A stretch of DNA of 64,000 bases from Flavobacterium poyangense (GTDB lineage Bacteria > Bacteroidota > Bacteroidia > Flavobacteriales > Flavobacteriaceae): positions 59,665 to 123,664 of the forward strand of contig NZ_JAALLN010000014.1 in assembly GCF_011751075.1 (NCBI RefSeq). The letters run 5' to 3'. The notes beneath the pieces were generated by a model that was given only the letters and a program-made list of their open reading frames with translations, had not been told where the DNA came from and searched no databases. This document shows, in pieces, positions 9,634-19,300 of the stretch; the first letter of the stretch is position 1, and every line of letters starts with the position of its first letter. The position numbers and the translations under genes are program-made.

Positions 9634-10011
9634 TTATGCTACAGGAGGCCTGAATAAAGAAAGTAAATTTGGATCTGAAAGAAGATTAGATCGGTAAACT
9701 GTATTTTTTAATTGTGGTAAAGCCGGATTAAACGGAATAGGTAACAGCTCTTTGTCTGTCAAAATAAAAACCAGCTGAAAAGAACTGCTGCTAATCGTTT
9801 TAAAAGGAAGTTGCATGTCACGGTCTTCATCATTATCTTTTAAATCTTCTCCCCAGTAGTGCATCGATAAAAAATCTACGAAACTTAAATCACTCAACTG
9901 CTTGTGCTCCTGAAAATGTTGTACCAGAATTGGAAGCTTATAAAACTGCTGTACAAAACTGCTGTTTGAAGCTATTAAGAAAATAAATATGTAAATAATT
10001 TGTTTCGGCAC
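9634..10011 (-). CDS. Small secreted or membrane-anchored protein preceding the metal-efflux genes
   Basis: A 125-residue protein with a hydrophobic N-terminus (IIYIFIFLIAS) that could be a signal peptide or anchor. The rest is hydrophilic, with an acidic stretch (GEDLKDNDEDRD) and a C-terminal proline-containing tail ending RPPVA. I recognise no enzymatic domain. It lies 80 bp upstream of the CzcA-OMF gene on the same strand and is probably the first gene of that operon. The acidic and His-containing patch HYWGEDLKDNDED could bind metal, but that is a guess. Short proteins at this place in Bacteroidota metal-efflux operons are usually annotated as hypothetical. Confidence 0.6.
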   Translation of the reverse strand: MPKQIIYIFIFLIASNSSFVQQFYKLPILVQHFQEHKQLSDLSFVDFLSMHYWGEDLKDNDEDRDMQLPFKTISSSSFQLVFILTDKELLPIPFNPALPQLKNTVYRSNLLSDPNLLSLFRPPVA

Positions 10012-10426
10012 AAGGCAAATTTAATTTATTTATAGAAATCATCATAATTAAAAAATTGTAAATATTCATTATTGCCTTTTCTCACTTGAACACAAATCAA
10101 TACTGACTATTTTTTAACCAAAAAAGCCATAAACAGGTCTCATTTTTTCTATCGCTAATTATTTTATCCTGCCAACCAAAAACCATTTTATAAATTTTCA
10201 ATCCAAAACAAAACAATACCCCTTATCCCCCAAAAGAGAAGGTTTATCTTAGACAAATAGTAGTATCAGCACCAAACTTGAATAAAAAACTCAATAAACA
10301 CAAAAAAAATAAACAATTAGTTGGTTTTTAAACATTTGACTTCCATATTTTACGAATCTGCCAGAACAAATCATTATTTTCTCACAAATAAATGATATAT
10401 ATATTTTTTTATTCTTAAATTTTTAT

Positions 10427-10441
10427 TTAGATTCGGACTAA
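10427..10441. promoter_or_regulatory. Candidate Fur-type operator, distal copy
   Basis: A 7-1-7 arrangement, TTAGATT-C-GGACTAA, with matching outer arms (TTAG/CTAA). It resembles the site 150 bp downstream and the one in front of the second TonB receptor. The common core is TTAGA near each end. Fur is the likely ligand because both downstream genes are iron-uptake receptors. This is inferred from the pattern only. Confidence 0.35.
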
Positions 10442-10576
10442 TTAAGAACAGTTAAAAAATATTATCAAAACAACTGATTTTAAACAAACTAGCTTTTCTT
10501 GCTAACCCAATAGCAAACCTCTTAATCATTTTTTTACAAATAAATACATACAAATTATATATTTGAATAATTTTAT

Positions 10577-10591
10577 TTATATTTGGTCTAA
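10577..10591. promoter_or_regulatory. Candidate Fur-type operator overlapping the receptor promoter
   Basis: TTATATT-T-GGTCTAA has the same 7-1-7 layout as the distal copy. It overlaps the -7 element at 10578-10585 and ends 18 bp before the receptor ATG. A repressor here would block RNA polymerase, as expected for iron-dependent repression. Confidence 0.4.
10578..10585 (+). promoter_or_regulatory. Candidate -7 promoter element of the TonB receptor
   Basis: TATATTTG fits the Bacteroidota consensus TAnnTTTG and would place the transcript start about 15 nt before the ATG. An identical octamer lies at 10558-10565, 20 bp upstream. No clear -33 TTG sits at ideal spacing. Confidence 0.4.
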
Positions 10592-10609
10592 TTAAAAATA
10601 GTTCAAATT

Positions 10610-13009
10610 ATGATCTTTGAGAGCATAGGCTTAAAAAAAATAATAGCCTTTATTTTCTTATTTACTTTTTCAATAAAACGTGCCGATGCTCAAGTTACAC
10701 TCAAAGTAATGAGCGAATCAAAGGAGCCGATTGTCGGAGCAACTGTTACCGTTAAAGAAAACGACTTTCTATTATTTCAACAGCAAACAGATGTGAACGG
10801 ACAAGTACTAATTCACGAAAAACCGGGCAGCTATACCGTAGAGGTCGAAAATTTTTCATTCAAAAAAGCCAACTTCAAACTTCAGCTCAATAAAGAGCGG
10901 AAAACTCTGGACGTTATCCTTATGAAATCGACCCACGAACTTAATGAAGTGGTCATAGAGGAACCTAAACTTGCTACAGCACAAAAACTCCGCGAATCAG
11001 TCTATACACCTGAAGTAATCGATTTTAAAGAATTAAAAAGCACTTCAAAATCTGTAGTTGAAGCAATAAACCTGGCATCCGGAATACGGATACAGCAACA
11101 AGGTGGTACGGGCAGTGCTATAAACATCAATCTAAATGGTATTGATGGAAAAGATGTTCGTGTATTTGTTGATGAAGTCCCGGTTTACCTTTTAGGTCGT
11201 GGTTTTGAACTTCAAAATCTTACTACAAACATGATTGACCGCGTTGAAATATACAAAGGAGTGGTCCCCATTCAGTTCGGCTCCGATGCCTTAGGCGGGG
11301 TAATTAACATTGTAACCAGAAAAAGTGAAAAGGATATTTTGGGAATGGGATATTCGTATGGCTCCTGGAATACGCATGAAGCTACTTTAAGCGCTTTTGA
11401 CCATCCACTTACAAACAAAAATTTCTTTGCGGCTTTTGACGCCGTTTACCGCCATTCCGACAATAATTACTGGATGGATGATGTAGATGTAGTTGCAGAC
11501 CATTTATACAATACAAAAAAAGGTCGGGCAAGAAGATTTAATGACAAATATAATTTTGGTCTTGCCAAAATACAAACTGGATTTAAAAACTTAAGTTGGG
11601 CCGACCACATAAAACTTATTTCCTCTTTTACTTATACCCATAAAGAGTGGCAACACGGAATTACAGCTCTAAAACCTTGGGGAGAACCGTTTTCTGAAGA
11701 ATATACAGGAGGTGTAGCGCTTAATTGGAAAAAATCAAGTTCACAAAAAAACAACTGGCAGATTGATGTAACCGCCGGATACAATTTTGAACAAACCTAT
11801 TTTGAAGATATTTCTTCACGCATCTATTTTTGGGACGGCAATTTTATCGAAGGACAAACTAAAGGCGAAAGTGGCTTGTATAGCCAGGGCATTACACCAA
11901 AAACAATTCAAAAAGTCCTATACGCAAGAGAAAATGCTTTTTTTAGACTAGGAGAAAATTATAAAATAAATGTCAACCTGTTTACGACAAGAAGAGAATT
12001 AACAGGAGAAGACAAAGCAGGTACTGCTACTTACAAAGAGGATCCTTTTAAAATACCTCAAACACTGATAAATAATTTTTTCGGAACCTCACTTGAATCC
12101 AAATTTTTAGACGGACGCTTACTTGGTACTACTTCCTTCAAACATTATTACAGTAAAGTGCGAGGAGCCAGCTTTAAGATCAACAATGAATTTGATAAAA
12201 TCAACTCCTCCTCCTCTTCCGATATCGGCTTTGGTCAAGTATTCAAATGGGTACTTACTCCACAAATAGCAATACTTCCCGGTTATGAATATTCCATTCG
12301 TCAACCGGACAGCAGAGAAATTTTTGGTGACTATATAACCGTTAGCCCGAATCCCAATCTAAAATCAGCTAAAAGCCACAACCTGAACTTTAAAATACAG
12401 TTTAAGTCAACAAGTGAAAAGATTTTTACAGGAATAGGTGGCTTTTATAGAGACTCAAAAAACAGGATTATTCTAACCTCATTTGCAAATGCACTTGCTG
12501 CTTATACCAATTTGTTACAAACCACGACAATTGGTGGTGAATGGTTTTTAGAATACAAACCAACTAATACGCTCGATTTCGGTATAAACGCAACTTATCA
12601 GGATATAAGATTAGCTGCTGTAGACGATCTTGGGATTTTTACAGATAACTATATTGGTGCCAGAATTCCAAACACCCCCTATTTATTCGGTAATGCTCAG
12701 GTATTCTATACCTTAAATCCCGGGAATAACCGAAACTACTTTATTAGATTTTTATACACCTCGTCTTATGTGCATGAATACTATCTCACTTGGGCTCTTA
12801 ATGGCAAAAAATCTTCTAAAGCAACAATACCGTCACAATTTGCAAATGACTTTTCGGTCTCACTGCATTCAAAAAATAAACGTTGGAGCTTCGCAATTGA
12901 TTGTAAAAATTTAACCAATGCGCAGTTATACGACAACTTCTCTGTTCAAAAACCAGGAAGAAGTTTTTACGGAAAAATTACTTATTCATTAACCAATCAA
13001 CAATTATGA
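10610..13009 (+). CDS. TonB-dependent outer-membrane receptor (XusA-like siderophore receptor)
   Basis: A 799-residue receptor. A signal peptide ending at ADAQ is followed by a carboxypeptidase-regulatory-like beta-sandwich (about 28-105), a TonB-box-like LNEVVIEE (about 110-118), a plug domain (about 130-240, with NLNGIDGKDVRVFVDEVPVY and GSDALGGVINIVTRK) and a 22-strand barrel. The last residues are not a classical C-terminal Phe but belong to a terminal beta strand. It imports a ligand, probably a ferric siderophore, using TonB energy. The next gene overlaps its stop by 4 nt and encodes a surface lipoprotein, an arrangement like Bacteroides XusA/XusB. The promoter region carries candidate Fur sites. 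Heme or another chelate remains possible. Confidence 0.85.
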   Translation: MIFESIGLKKIIAFIFLFTFSIKRADAQVTLKVMSESKEPIVGATVTVKENDFLLFQQQTDVNGQVLIHEKPGSYTVEVENFSFKKANFKLQLNKERKTLDVILMKSTHELNEVVIEEPKLATAQKLRESVYTPEVIDFKELKSTSKSVVEAINLASGIRIQQQGGTGSAININLNGIDGKDVRVFVDEVPVYLLGRGFELQNLTTNMIDRVEIYKGVVPIQFGSDALGGVINIVTRKSEKDILGMGYSYGSWNTHEATLSAFDHPLTNKNFFAAFDAVYRHSDNNYWMDDVDVVADHLYNTKKGRARRFNDKYNFGLAKIQTGFKNLSWADHIKLISSFTYTHKEWQHGITALKPWGEPFSEEYTGGVALNWKKSSSQKNNWQIDVTAGYNFEQTYFEDISSRIYFWDGNFIEGQTKGESGLYSQGITPKTIQKVLYARENAFFRLGENYKINVNLFTTRRELTGEDKAGTATYKEDPFKIPQTLINNFFGTSLESKFLDGRLLGTTSFKHYYSKVRGASFKINNEFDKINSSSSSDIGFGQVFKWVLTPQIAILPGYEYSIRQPDSREIFGDYITVSPNPNLKSAKSHNLNFKIQFKSTSEKIFTGIGGFYRDSKNRIILTSFANALAAYTNLLQTTTIGGEWFLEYKPTNTLDFGINATYQDIRLAAVDDLGIFTDNYIGARIPNTPYLFGNAQVFYTLNPGNNRNYFIRFLYTSSYVHEYYLTWALNGKKSSKATIPSQFANDFSVSLHSKNKRWSFAIDCKNLTNAQLYDNFSVQKPGRSFYGKITYSLTNQQL

Positions 13010-14286
13010 AAACAATGACAAACAAACTTACTCTTTTATTTTTTGCACTTTTAGCATTATCATCCTGTGATAAGGACGACAACAAGGAAGAGTCAACAAC
13101 TAACGGATCTGCCAATTATACTTTAATTACAAGACCTCAGAATTCAGATGGAAGAACTTTTGCCGCCTACATGCAAAAAATTGAATCTCCGGATGCTACA
13201 GGAACAATAAATAATGCTAACGCACACGAAATCTCAGCTTCTCATTCCGGTGGGGTTTATGAGTTTAAGAAAGCGGTATATGTGAATGATTATCAGAATG
13301 GTTTGATCTCAAGATGGACCTTAACTAACGGAAATGTCGGAGAAAAAACAGGTACAATCAAGGTTCCGGAATTAGGATTCCAGGGAAATATTTTTTTCAA
13401 AGATGAAAACACAGCCTACATTGGCGGATCAGGAAAGATTGTAATCTTTAATCCTACTACTATGGTAAAAACGGGAGTTATAGATTGGTCTTCTATGTCA
13501 AGAGTTGGTAAAGTAACCGATTTTCCAAAAGCCGGAGCCAAGATTCAGGCAGATGGAGTGACCGAGATTATCGTTAGCGGGAATTATATGTACGCGGCTT
13601 TGTACTCTATGTATGACTTTAACACCTTTACACCAGCCGTAACTACCTGCGACATACTGGTAATTGATCTTACAAAAGTGAACAATTCTGCTACCGACAA
13701 TTCAACTGCTTTAGTTAAAATTATTACAGATGAGCGTGGCTCTTTTACAGGTTCCTGGAATACCGGAGGTGGTGTTTACTACATGAATAAAACAGAAAAT
13801 GGAGATATTTATGTATTGTGTCACAATGTATTTGGCGGAGCCAGAACTGCAATAGGTAAACCGGCCTGTTTACTAAGAATCAAAAACGGAGCTACTGCCT
13901 TTGATAAAGATTACTATTTTGACTTAGAAACAGCATCACAAGGAAGCGGTAACCCTGTAACGAATTTTGAATATTATGGAAACGGCAAATTCCTTGCAAC
14001 TGTTCTGGACCCAACAAAACTGGATCCAAGCAATCCGTACTCTTATAATACAGATCCTGTATTCCGTTGGTGGAATTTTGACTTGAATGCAAAAACGGCA
14101 ACGAAGTTAGACGATGAATATACAAACAGTGGTAAAGTAGCAAAATGCTTTTTTGCAAACGGTTATGCTTATGTTCCATTTGCTAATAAAACCAGCAATT
14201 ACATTAATAAAATCAACTTAAGCAATTTGAGCAAAACCAAAACGGTCACTACTACCGGTATTTCTCATATTCTTGGATTGAAATAA
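13006..14286 (+). CDS. Surface lipoprotein, DUF4374/XusB-like
   Basis: A 426-residue lipoprotein whose ATG overlaps the TGA of the receptor (ATGA). Lipobox LSSC is followed by DKDDNKEE, an acidic run of the kind that directs Bacteroidota lipoproteins to the cell surface. The mature part looks like a beta-propeller: repeated blades such as FFKDENTAYIGGSGKIVIFNP, EIIVSGNYMYAALY and GDIYVLCHNVFG. Length and context match DUF4374 proteins; Bacteroides thetaiotaomicron XusB captures foreign siderophores for XusA. I infer that it hands a ferric siderophore to the neighbouring receptor. The family call comes from resemblance and was not searched. A hairpin terminator follows. Confidence 0.7.
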   Translation: MKTMTNKLTLLFFALLALSSCDKDDNKEESTTNGSANYTLITRPQNSDGRTFAAYMQKIESPDATGTINNANAHEISASHSGGVYEFKKAVYVNDYQNGLISRWTLTNGNVGEKTGTIKVPELGFQGNIFFKDENTAYIGGSGKIVIFNPTTMVKTGVIDWSSMSRVGKVTDFPKAGAKIQADGVTEIIVSGNYMYAALYSMYDFNTFTPAVTTCDILVIDLTKVNNSATDNSTALVKIITDERGSFTGSWNTGGGVYYMNKTENGDIYVLCHNVFGGARTAIGKPACLLRIKNGATAFDKDYYFDLETASQGSGNPVTNFEYYGNGKFLATVLDPTKLDPSNPYSYNTDPVFRWWNFDLNAKTATKLDDEYTNSGKVAKCFFANGYAYVPFANKTSNYINKINLSNLSKTKTVTTTGISHILGLK

Positions 14287-14302
14287 TAACACCAACTAAT
14301 TT

Positions 14303-14329
14303 GAGCATCCGAAATAACTCCGGATGCTC
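14303..14329 (+). terminator. Hairpin terminator or attenuator after the XusAB-like pair
   Basis: GAGCATCCG pairs perfectly with CGGATGCTC around a 9-nt loop, followed within 25 nt by TTTTTT. It separates the receptor pair from the biosynthetic genes on the same strand. Because the next gene starts only about 60 bp later and no clear promoter is visible there, partial read-through into the cluster is plausible. Confidence 0.65.
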
Positions 14330-14391
14330 ATTAAGTCTTATTGCATCCTTTTTTAAAGTTTACAAATCCTCAATCAAAAAACAAAAATCCT

Positions 14392-14817
14392 ATGAAAAAA
14401 ACGATGACCATACTACGTTATGTTTTTGCTGTCCTTCTTTTACTTTTTGGCGCTATCGGAACATATGCCATGCTAACGGAGGGTTACAATCCGCAAAGTG
14501 AAGGTATTCTTCTATTTGGAAAAACCTTTCAAGACCTGCACAATGCCATCATGCTGAGCTATTTGGGAGTTTTTGTACGTTTAGCACAACTATTCGCCGG
14601 CATACTACTCTTAACAAAAAAATACTGGTGGATTGGCTTGTTGTTCTATCTTCCTTTTGCCGTCAATATCTTTTTAATTCACATCGTTCATGATACTCCT
14701 CCTGTGCACCCCGGCTTTTTCGCTTCGGGAATGGTGGTATCGATCTTGAATTTCATTTTAGTATTCTATGAAACTGATCGCTTAAAACAATTGGTAGTAA
14801 CCGTACAAAACAAGTAA
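14392..14817 (+). CDS. DoxX-like four-helix membrane protein
   Basis: A 141-residue protein with four predicted membrane helices (about 5-25, 48-66, 76-98, 108-128), in the pattern of DoxX/DoxD-like small membrane proteins. I start at the ATG at 14392. An in-frame TTG 51 nt upstream adds a non-hydrophobic lead that begins right after the terminator region. It is the first gene of the biosynthetic operon and ends 5 nt before the monooxygenase gene. Function is unknown; DoxX-family proteins are often linked to redox or membrane-associated oxygenases, so a partnership with the next gene is conceivable. Confidence 0.65.
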   Translation: MKKTMTILRYVFAVLLLLFGAIGTYAMLTEGYNPQSEGILLFGKTFQDLHNAIMLSYLGVFVRLAQLFAGILLLTKKYWWIGLLFYLPFAVNIFLIHIVHDTPPVHPGFFASGMVVSILNFILVFYETDRLKQLVVTVQNK

Positions 14818-14822
14818 ACAAA

Positions 14823-16286
14823 ATGTCTACAAATCATATCGTTTACGACGCCTTAATTGTGGGGTCCGGATTTTCGGGCATTTCAATGGCAATCAGCCTG
14901 AAAAAACGCGGGATACATTCTTTTCTTATCCTCGAAAAGGCTGCAGCTATTGGAGGTACATGGAGGGACAATACTTACCCGGGTGCCCAATGTGATGTGC
15001 CATCTGCGCTGTACAGTTACTCATTTGAACCCTTCCCAAACTGGAAGAAAAAATGGTCAGATCAACCTCAAATTCTCGAATACCTCAAGTACAATGTAGA
15101 AAAGAACGGATTACAAGATCATATTCATTCTGAAAAAGAATTTTCCTCTTCCCAATTTATTGAAAAAGAAGGCTATTGGGAAGTGAAAACCAAACAAGGC
15201 GACACCTACTTGACCCGATTTTTAATCATGGCGATCGGCCAGTTAGATCACCCGAAAATTCCCCATTTTAAAGGTAAAGAGATTTTCAAAGGGAGTAGCT
15301 GGCATTCCGCAAGATGGAATCACGACATTGATCTAAACGGAAAACGTGTAGCCGTAATAGGAAATGCTGCCAGTGCCATTCAGTTTATTCCGGAAATTGT
15401 TCCGCAAGTACAAGCTCTTACCGTTTTTCAGCGAAGTGCAAAATGGTTATTACCCAAGAAAAACACCCCGTACACCGATAAAAACAGAAAGCTGCATAAA
15501 AAATATCCTTTCCTGCTTTATTGGGCCCGTCATTCGAATAATACATTCAACGGTCTGTTCTATCATTTGATGGGACAAAACAAATTTTGGAAAAAGGCTT
15601 GGCAAGGGGTAAGCATGGCGCATCTTAAAAAAACGATCAAAGACCCGGAATTATTGAAAAAACTAACCCCCGATTATCCCATGGGAGCAGTCCGTGTTCT
15701 TTTGTCCGATGACTATTATCCAGCTCTGGCAAAAGAAAATGTGACCGTAAATATGGACGGTATCTCTCATTTAACAGAAGACGGGGTTGTCACCTCCACG
15801 GGAACTAAAATCCCTCTGGACGTCATTATATATGCTACAGGTTTTGAAAGTAATCCTTTTCTAAAAGGTCTCAATATCTGTGGTTTAAACGGAATTTCAA
15901 TACAAACTGCCTGGGAGAAAGCAACAGAAACTTATCTCGGAATCACCACAGCGGGTTTTCCTAACTTCTTCATGATGTACGGTCCAAATACGAATCTGGG
16001 CCACAGTTCAGTCTTGCTCATGGTAGAAAGTCAGGCCCATTATATCTCGGAATGCCTAAGTCTGATTTCAAAAAACAAATTGAAATACATGGACGTAAAA
16101 CCGGACTTTCAAAAAGGATTTACACATGGAGTGAATGAAAGAATGAAAAAAACGGCCTGGTCACAGGTGAAGAACAGTTGGTATAAAGACGGTGATATTA
16201 TCATCAATAACTGGCCCGGCAAAGCCAAAGAATACCAAAAACTCACAAAGGTGGTAGATCAATCTGCTTATACCTTTTATCACTAA
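14823..16286 (+). CDS. Flavin monooxygenase of Baeyer-Villiger type
   Basis: A 487-residue FAD/NADPH monooxygenase. GSGFSG at the N-terminus binds FAD, GGTWRDNTYPGAQCDVPS is the conserved BVMO/FMO segment, the type I BVMO fingerprint FxGxxxHxxxW is present as FKGSSWHSARW (near residue 160), a second Rossmann motif VIGNAASA (about 180) binds NADPH, and YATGFE closes the family pattern. BVMOs insert oxygen next to a ketone; related enzymes hydroxylate N or S. The genes downstream make a polyketide with a predicted unreduced beta-ketone, a possible substrate. It lies 28 bp upstream of the loading protein in the same operon. Exact chemistry cannot be read from sequence. Confidence 0.85.
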   Translation: MSTNHIVYDALIVGSGFSGISMAISLKKRGIHSFLILEKAAAIGGTWRDNTYPGAQCDVPSALYSYSFEPFPNWKKKWSDQPQILEYLKYNVEKNGLQDHIHSEKEFSSSQFIEKEGYWEVKTKQGDTYLTRFLIMAIGQLDHPKIPHFKGKEIFKGSSWHSARWNHDIDLNGKRVAVIGNAASAIQFIPEIVPQVQALTVFQRSAKWLLPKKNTPYTDKNRKLHKKYPFLLYWARHSNNTFNGLFYHLMGQNKFWKKAWQGVSMAHLKKTIKDPELLKKLTPDYPMGAVRVLLSDDYYPALAKENVTVNMDGISHLTEDGVVTSTGTKIPLDVIIYATGFESNPFLKGLNICGLNGISIQTAWEKATETYLGITTAGFPNFFMMYGPNTNLGHSSVLLMVESQAHYISECLSLISKNKLKYMDVKPDFQKGFTHGVNERMKKTAWSQVKNSWYKDGDIIINNWPGKAKEYQKLTKVVDQSAYTFYH

Positions 16287-16314
16287 AAAATAATCCATCA
16301 ACAATACAAACAAT

Positions 16315-19300
16315 ATGGACATGGAAAAAAGTCATGCTCAACTTACTCTGGATAACCCCGATCATCAGCTAGTAAAAGATCATTCTAACAGCTTGATAGA
16401 TTATCTCATCAAAGGAAGCATTAAACATCCTCAAAAAATAGCATTCAGCGATGTAGATATTGACCTTCGCGAGAGCCCCATGACCTATGCCGAGTTTTTA
16501 TTTCAGGTACAGGAACAGGCTCAGGCTTTTAAAAATAAGGACATAAAAAAAGGCGATCGTTGTCTTTTGATATTTGATCAGGGAATTGAATTTATCATCG
16601 CTTTTTTCGCCTGTCAGTGGCTTGGAGCTATCCCTGTTCCATTAAACACGCCAGGGAGATTGAAACCTTTGGACAAATGGGAAAATATCGTCAAAGAATG
16701 TTTGCCTAAAGCTATCGTTACCGCAACAAAAAGTGCTTCAAGATTAATCCAGAGTTTAAGCAGATCAGAACTACTTAGCAACACACCGCTACTAACGGTA
16801 AAAATCAAATTCTCAGACCATTTAGAAACAGATTTTAAAGACCAACCCGATATTCACCCAACCGCCTTTTTACAATACACATCCGGCTCTACCGGGAATC
16901 CGAAAGGAGTGGTGGTTACACAAGACTCACTGATCAAAAATTCTAAAGAGTCTAAGAAAAACATGAATATCACTGCCAACAGCGTGTTTGTGAGTTGGCT
17001 TCCCTTCTATCATGATATGGGACTAATCTTATTTATAGTTCAAACGATTTATACGGGAAGCAGCCTTTATCTCCTGAAACCGGAAGATTTTATGAGCAGA
17101 CCCCTTAATTGGGTGAATGCCCTAAGCAAATGGAAAGGTACTCATACCGGAGGCCCTAATTTTGCCTATCAACTGGTTGCGGATAAACTTTTACAACTTC
17201 ATAGCGAACTTAAAAACTCAAACAACAAAACAGAAATCTCGCTAAAAAATCTAAAGGTATGTGCTTCGGGAGCTGAACCGATTCGTTTTAAGACTATTTG
17301 CAATTTTCAAAATGCAATTTCACTGTTTGGTGCGAGCAATAATGTAGTATCTCCCGGTTATGGTTTAGCCGAAGCTACCCTAACCGTTACCTTAAATAAA
17401 GAAGGTGAAAAGGTAAAGTGGCTAAAGGTTGACAAAGAAGCGCTCAAGAAAAATACCGTTATTCTGCAGGAAAGTGGTTTTATGGAAACCGGTCAGCATT
17501 TTCACGAAGAAGAAAACGCTGTTTATCTCGTAGGCAACGGACAAGTAATAGACCATCATGGAGTTGACATTATAGCTGTTACTGATCTTGAAACAGAATT
17601 ACCCGATTCTATCTCAAAACTACAAATACAACCCTCTTACGTCATTGGCGAATTGTGGTTCTCAGGTCCTTCTGTCACAAATGGATACTATGAAAACAAA
17701 ACGGCCACTTCTGAAAGTTATTTTTACTCCCGTTCCAATGACACTACTTATCTGCGAACCGGTGATTTAGCTTTCAAGGATGAAGAAGGGCAGATTTACA
17801 TCGTAGGCAGAATAAAAGATCTTATCATCATAAGAGGCTTAAACTATTATCCTCAGGATCTGGAACGTACTTCCTGCTATTCGCATCCTGATTTAAGGAT
17901 TGATGGTGCAGCTGCTTTTTCTATGAGCAAACAAGGAAATGAATGCTGCTACATCGTGCAGGAATTAACCCGAAATGCGGTTCTCTCCCCTAAGTTTGAC
18001 GAATATGCAAAGGCCATACGTACAGCAGTTTTAAAAGAACATGGAGTAGCAATAGAAGCCATTCTTTTTGTTTCCCCTATGCATGTTCCCCGAACGACCA
18101 GTGGTAAAATTCAAAGACGACTTGCAAAACGTACTACGGAACTCAATGAATGGGCAAAAATTTTACATGCTTCCCATTTAAGTCTCCCAACTGCCAAAAA
18201 AGAAGCGAATCTTTCACAGCTTACTTTACAAGAACAGTCATTACAACAAATCACTGAGGAATTGCAACATTTTCTCCGCACCAGAGTCGATAGCTACACA
18301 ATTGATGAAAGACGTACCATTCCGCCCTATATCATGACTGAATTTGCCCGCATGGGACTTATGGGGCTTATGATTTCTCCATTGTCCGGTGGTTTAGGAT
18401 TCAATCTCAGTCAGACAAGAAAGATAATAGAAATGATCTCTTCTGCAGATTTAACGCTGGGATTATTCGCAAGTCTTCACAATTTACTGGGACTGCATCC
18501 TATCGCAAGATTTGCCAAAGAAGAAATCAAAGAAAAAGTGGTACGAGAATTAGCAACAGGCCAAGGAACAGCAAGCTTTGCGTTAAGCGAACCCGGGGCC
18601 GGAAGTAACCCTAATGCGGGTAAAACTTTCGCCCAAAGACTGCCTGACGGTAATTGGATTTTAAATGGTGAAAAATGCTGGGTAGGCTCTTCCTCCTGGG
18701 CAAGTTATCTAACGGTGATCGCACATACACAAGATGAAAATGGTAAATACCTGGGGCAATCTGCCTTTTTGATACCACAGGGAATACAAGGGCTGAGTCA
18801 TATCGAAGAATGCATGACCATGGGAATGCGTGGCTCTGTACAAGGACATTTTGTGTTGAACGATGTTCAAATTCCGGAATCACATGTACTGGGAGAAATA
18901 GGCAAAGGTGCCGAAATTCTGCAAGAAGTTGTAGCAATGGGCCGTATCGGTATTAATTCTATGTGTATCGGCATCCTAAAAACCGTTTTATCCCGATCTA
19001 AAAGATGGACTGAAAACAGAAAAATCAATTCAGGATACCTTATTGATCAGCCAGTGGTACTGAAGCAACTAAATCAGCTACTGTGGGTTCTGGAAATAAT
19101 TGAAACTTACCAATCAAAATTGGTAAAATGGAAAGACAATGGTCAACATATTCCGGACATCCTTATAAGTGCAGGCAAGATTTTCTCAACAGAAGAAACC
19201 TGGAAAGGGGTTGATTTTCTAATGCAGATTACAGCTGCCAGAGGATATTCAGAACACAATGGTATTGCTCAACTTTTCCGTGATACTCGTGTGTTGCGAA

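Larger units (their letters stand above)
10369..10603. repeat. Imperfect direct duplication of the receptor promoter region (period about 150 bp)
   Basis: The stretch 10369-10453 resembles 10524-10603. Both begin AATCATT, continue with ACAAATAAAT, and share TTTTATTTA followed by an operator-like palindrome, CTAATTAA and AGTT. The operator portion is offset by exactly 150 bp; small indels occur upstream. Only the copy next to the gene has the promoter-like TATATTTG, so the distal copy may be an ancient duplicate retained as a second regulatory site. Confidence 0.55.
10012..10609. other. Long AT-rich divergent intergenic region
   Basis: About 600 bp separate the minus-strand efflux operon from the plus-strand TonB receptor. 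No gene is supported. The right third holds an imperfect duplication with two palindromic operator-like sites and a promoter -7 element, listed separately. The left part must contain the efflux-operon promoter, which I could not locate with confidence. Confidence 0.6.

Noticed and set aside
10209..10240. A third AraC-type direct repeat (CAAAA units) upstream of the XusA-like receptor
   Set aside because: The spacing is 22 bp and similarity fades after the first five bases; in AT-rich DNA this is not convincing.
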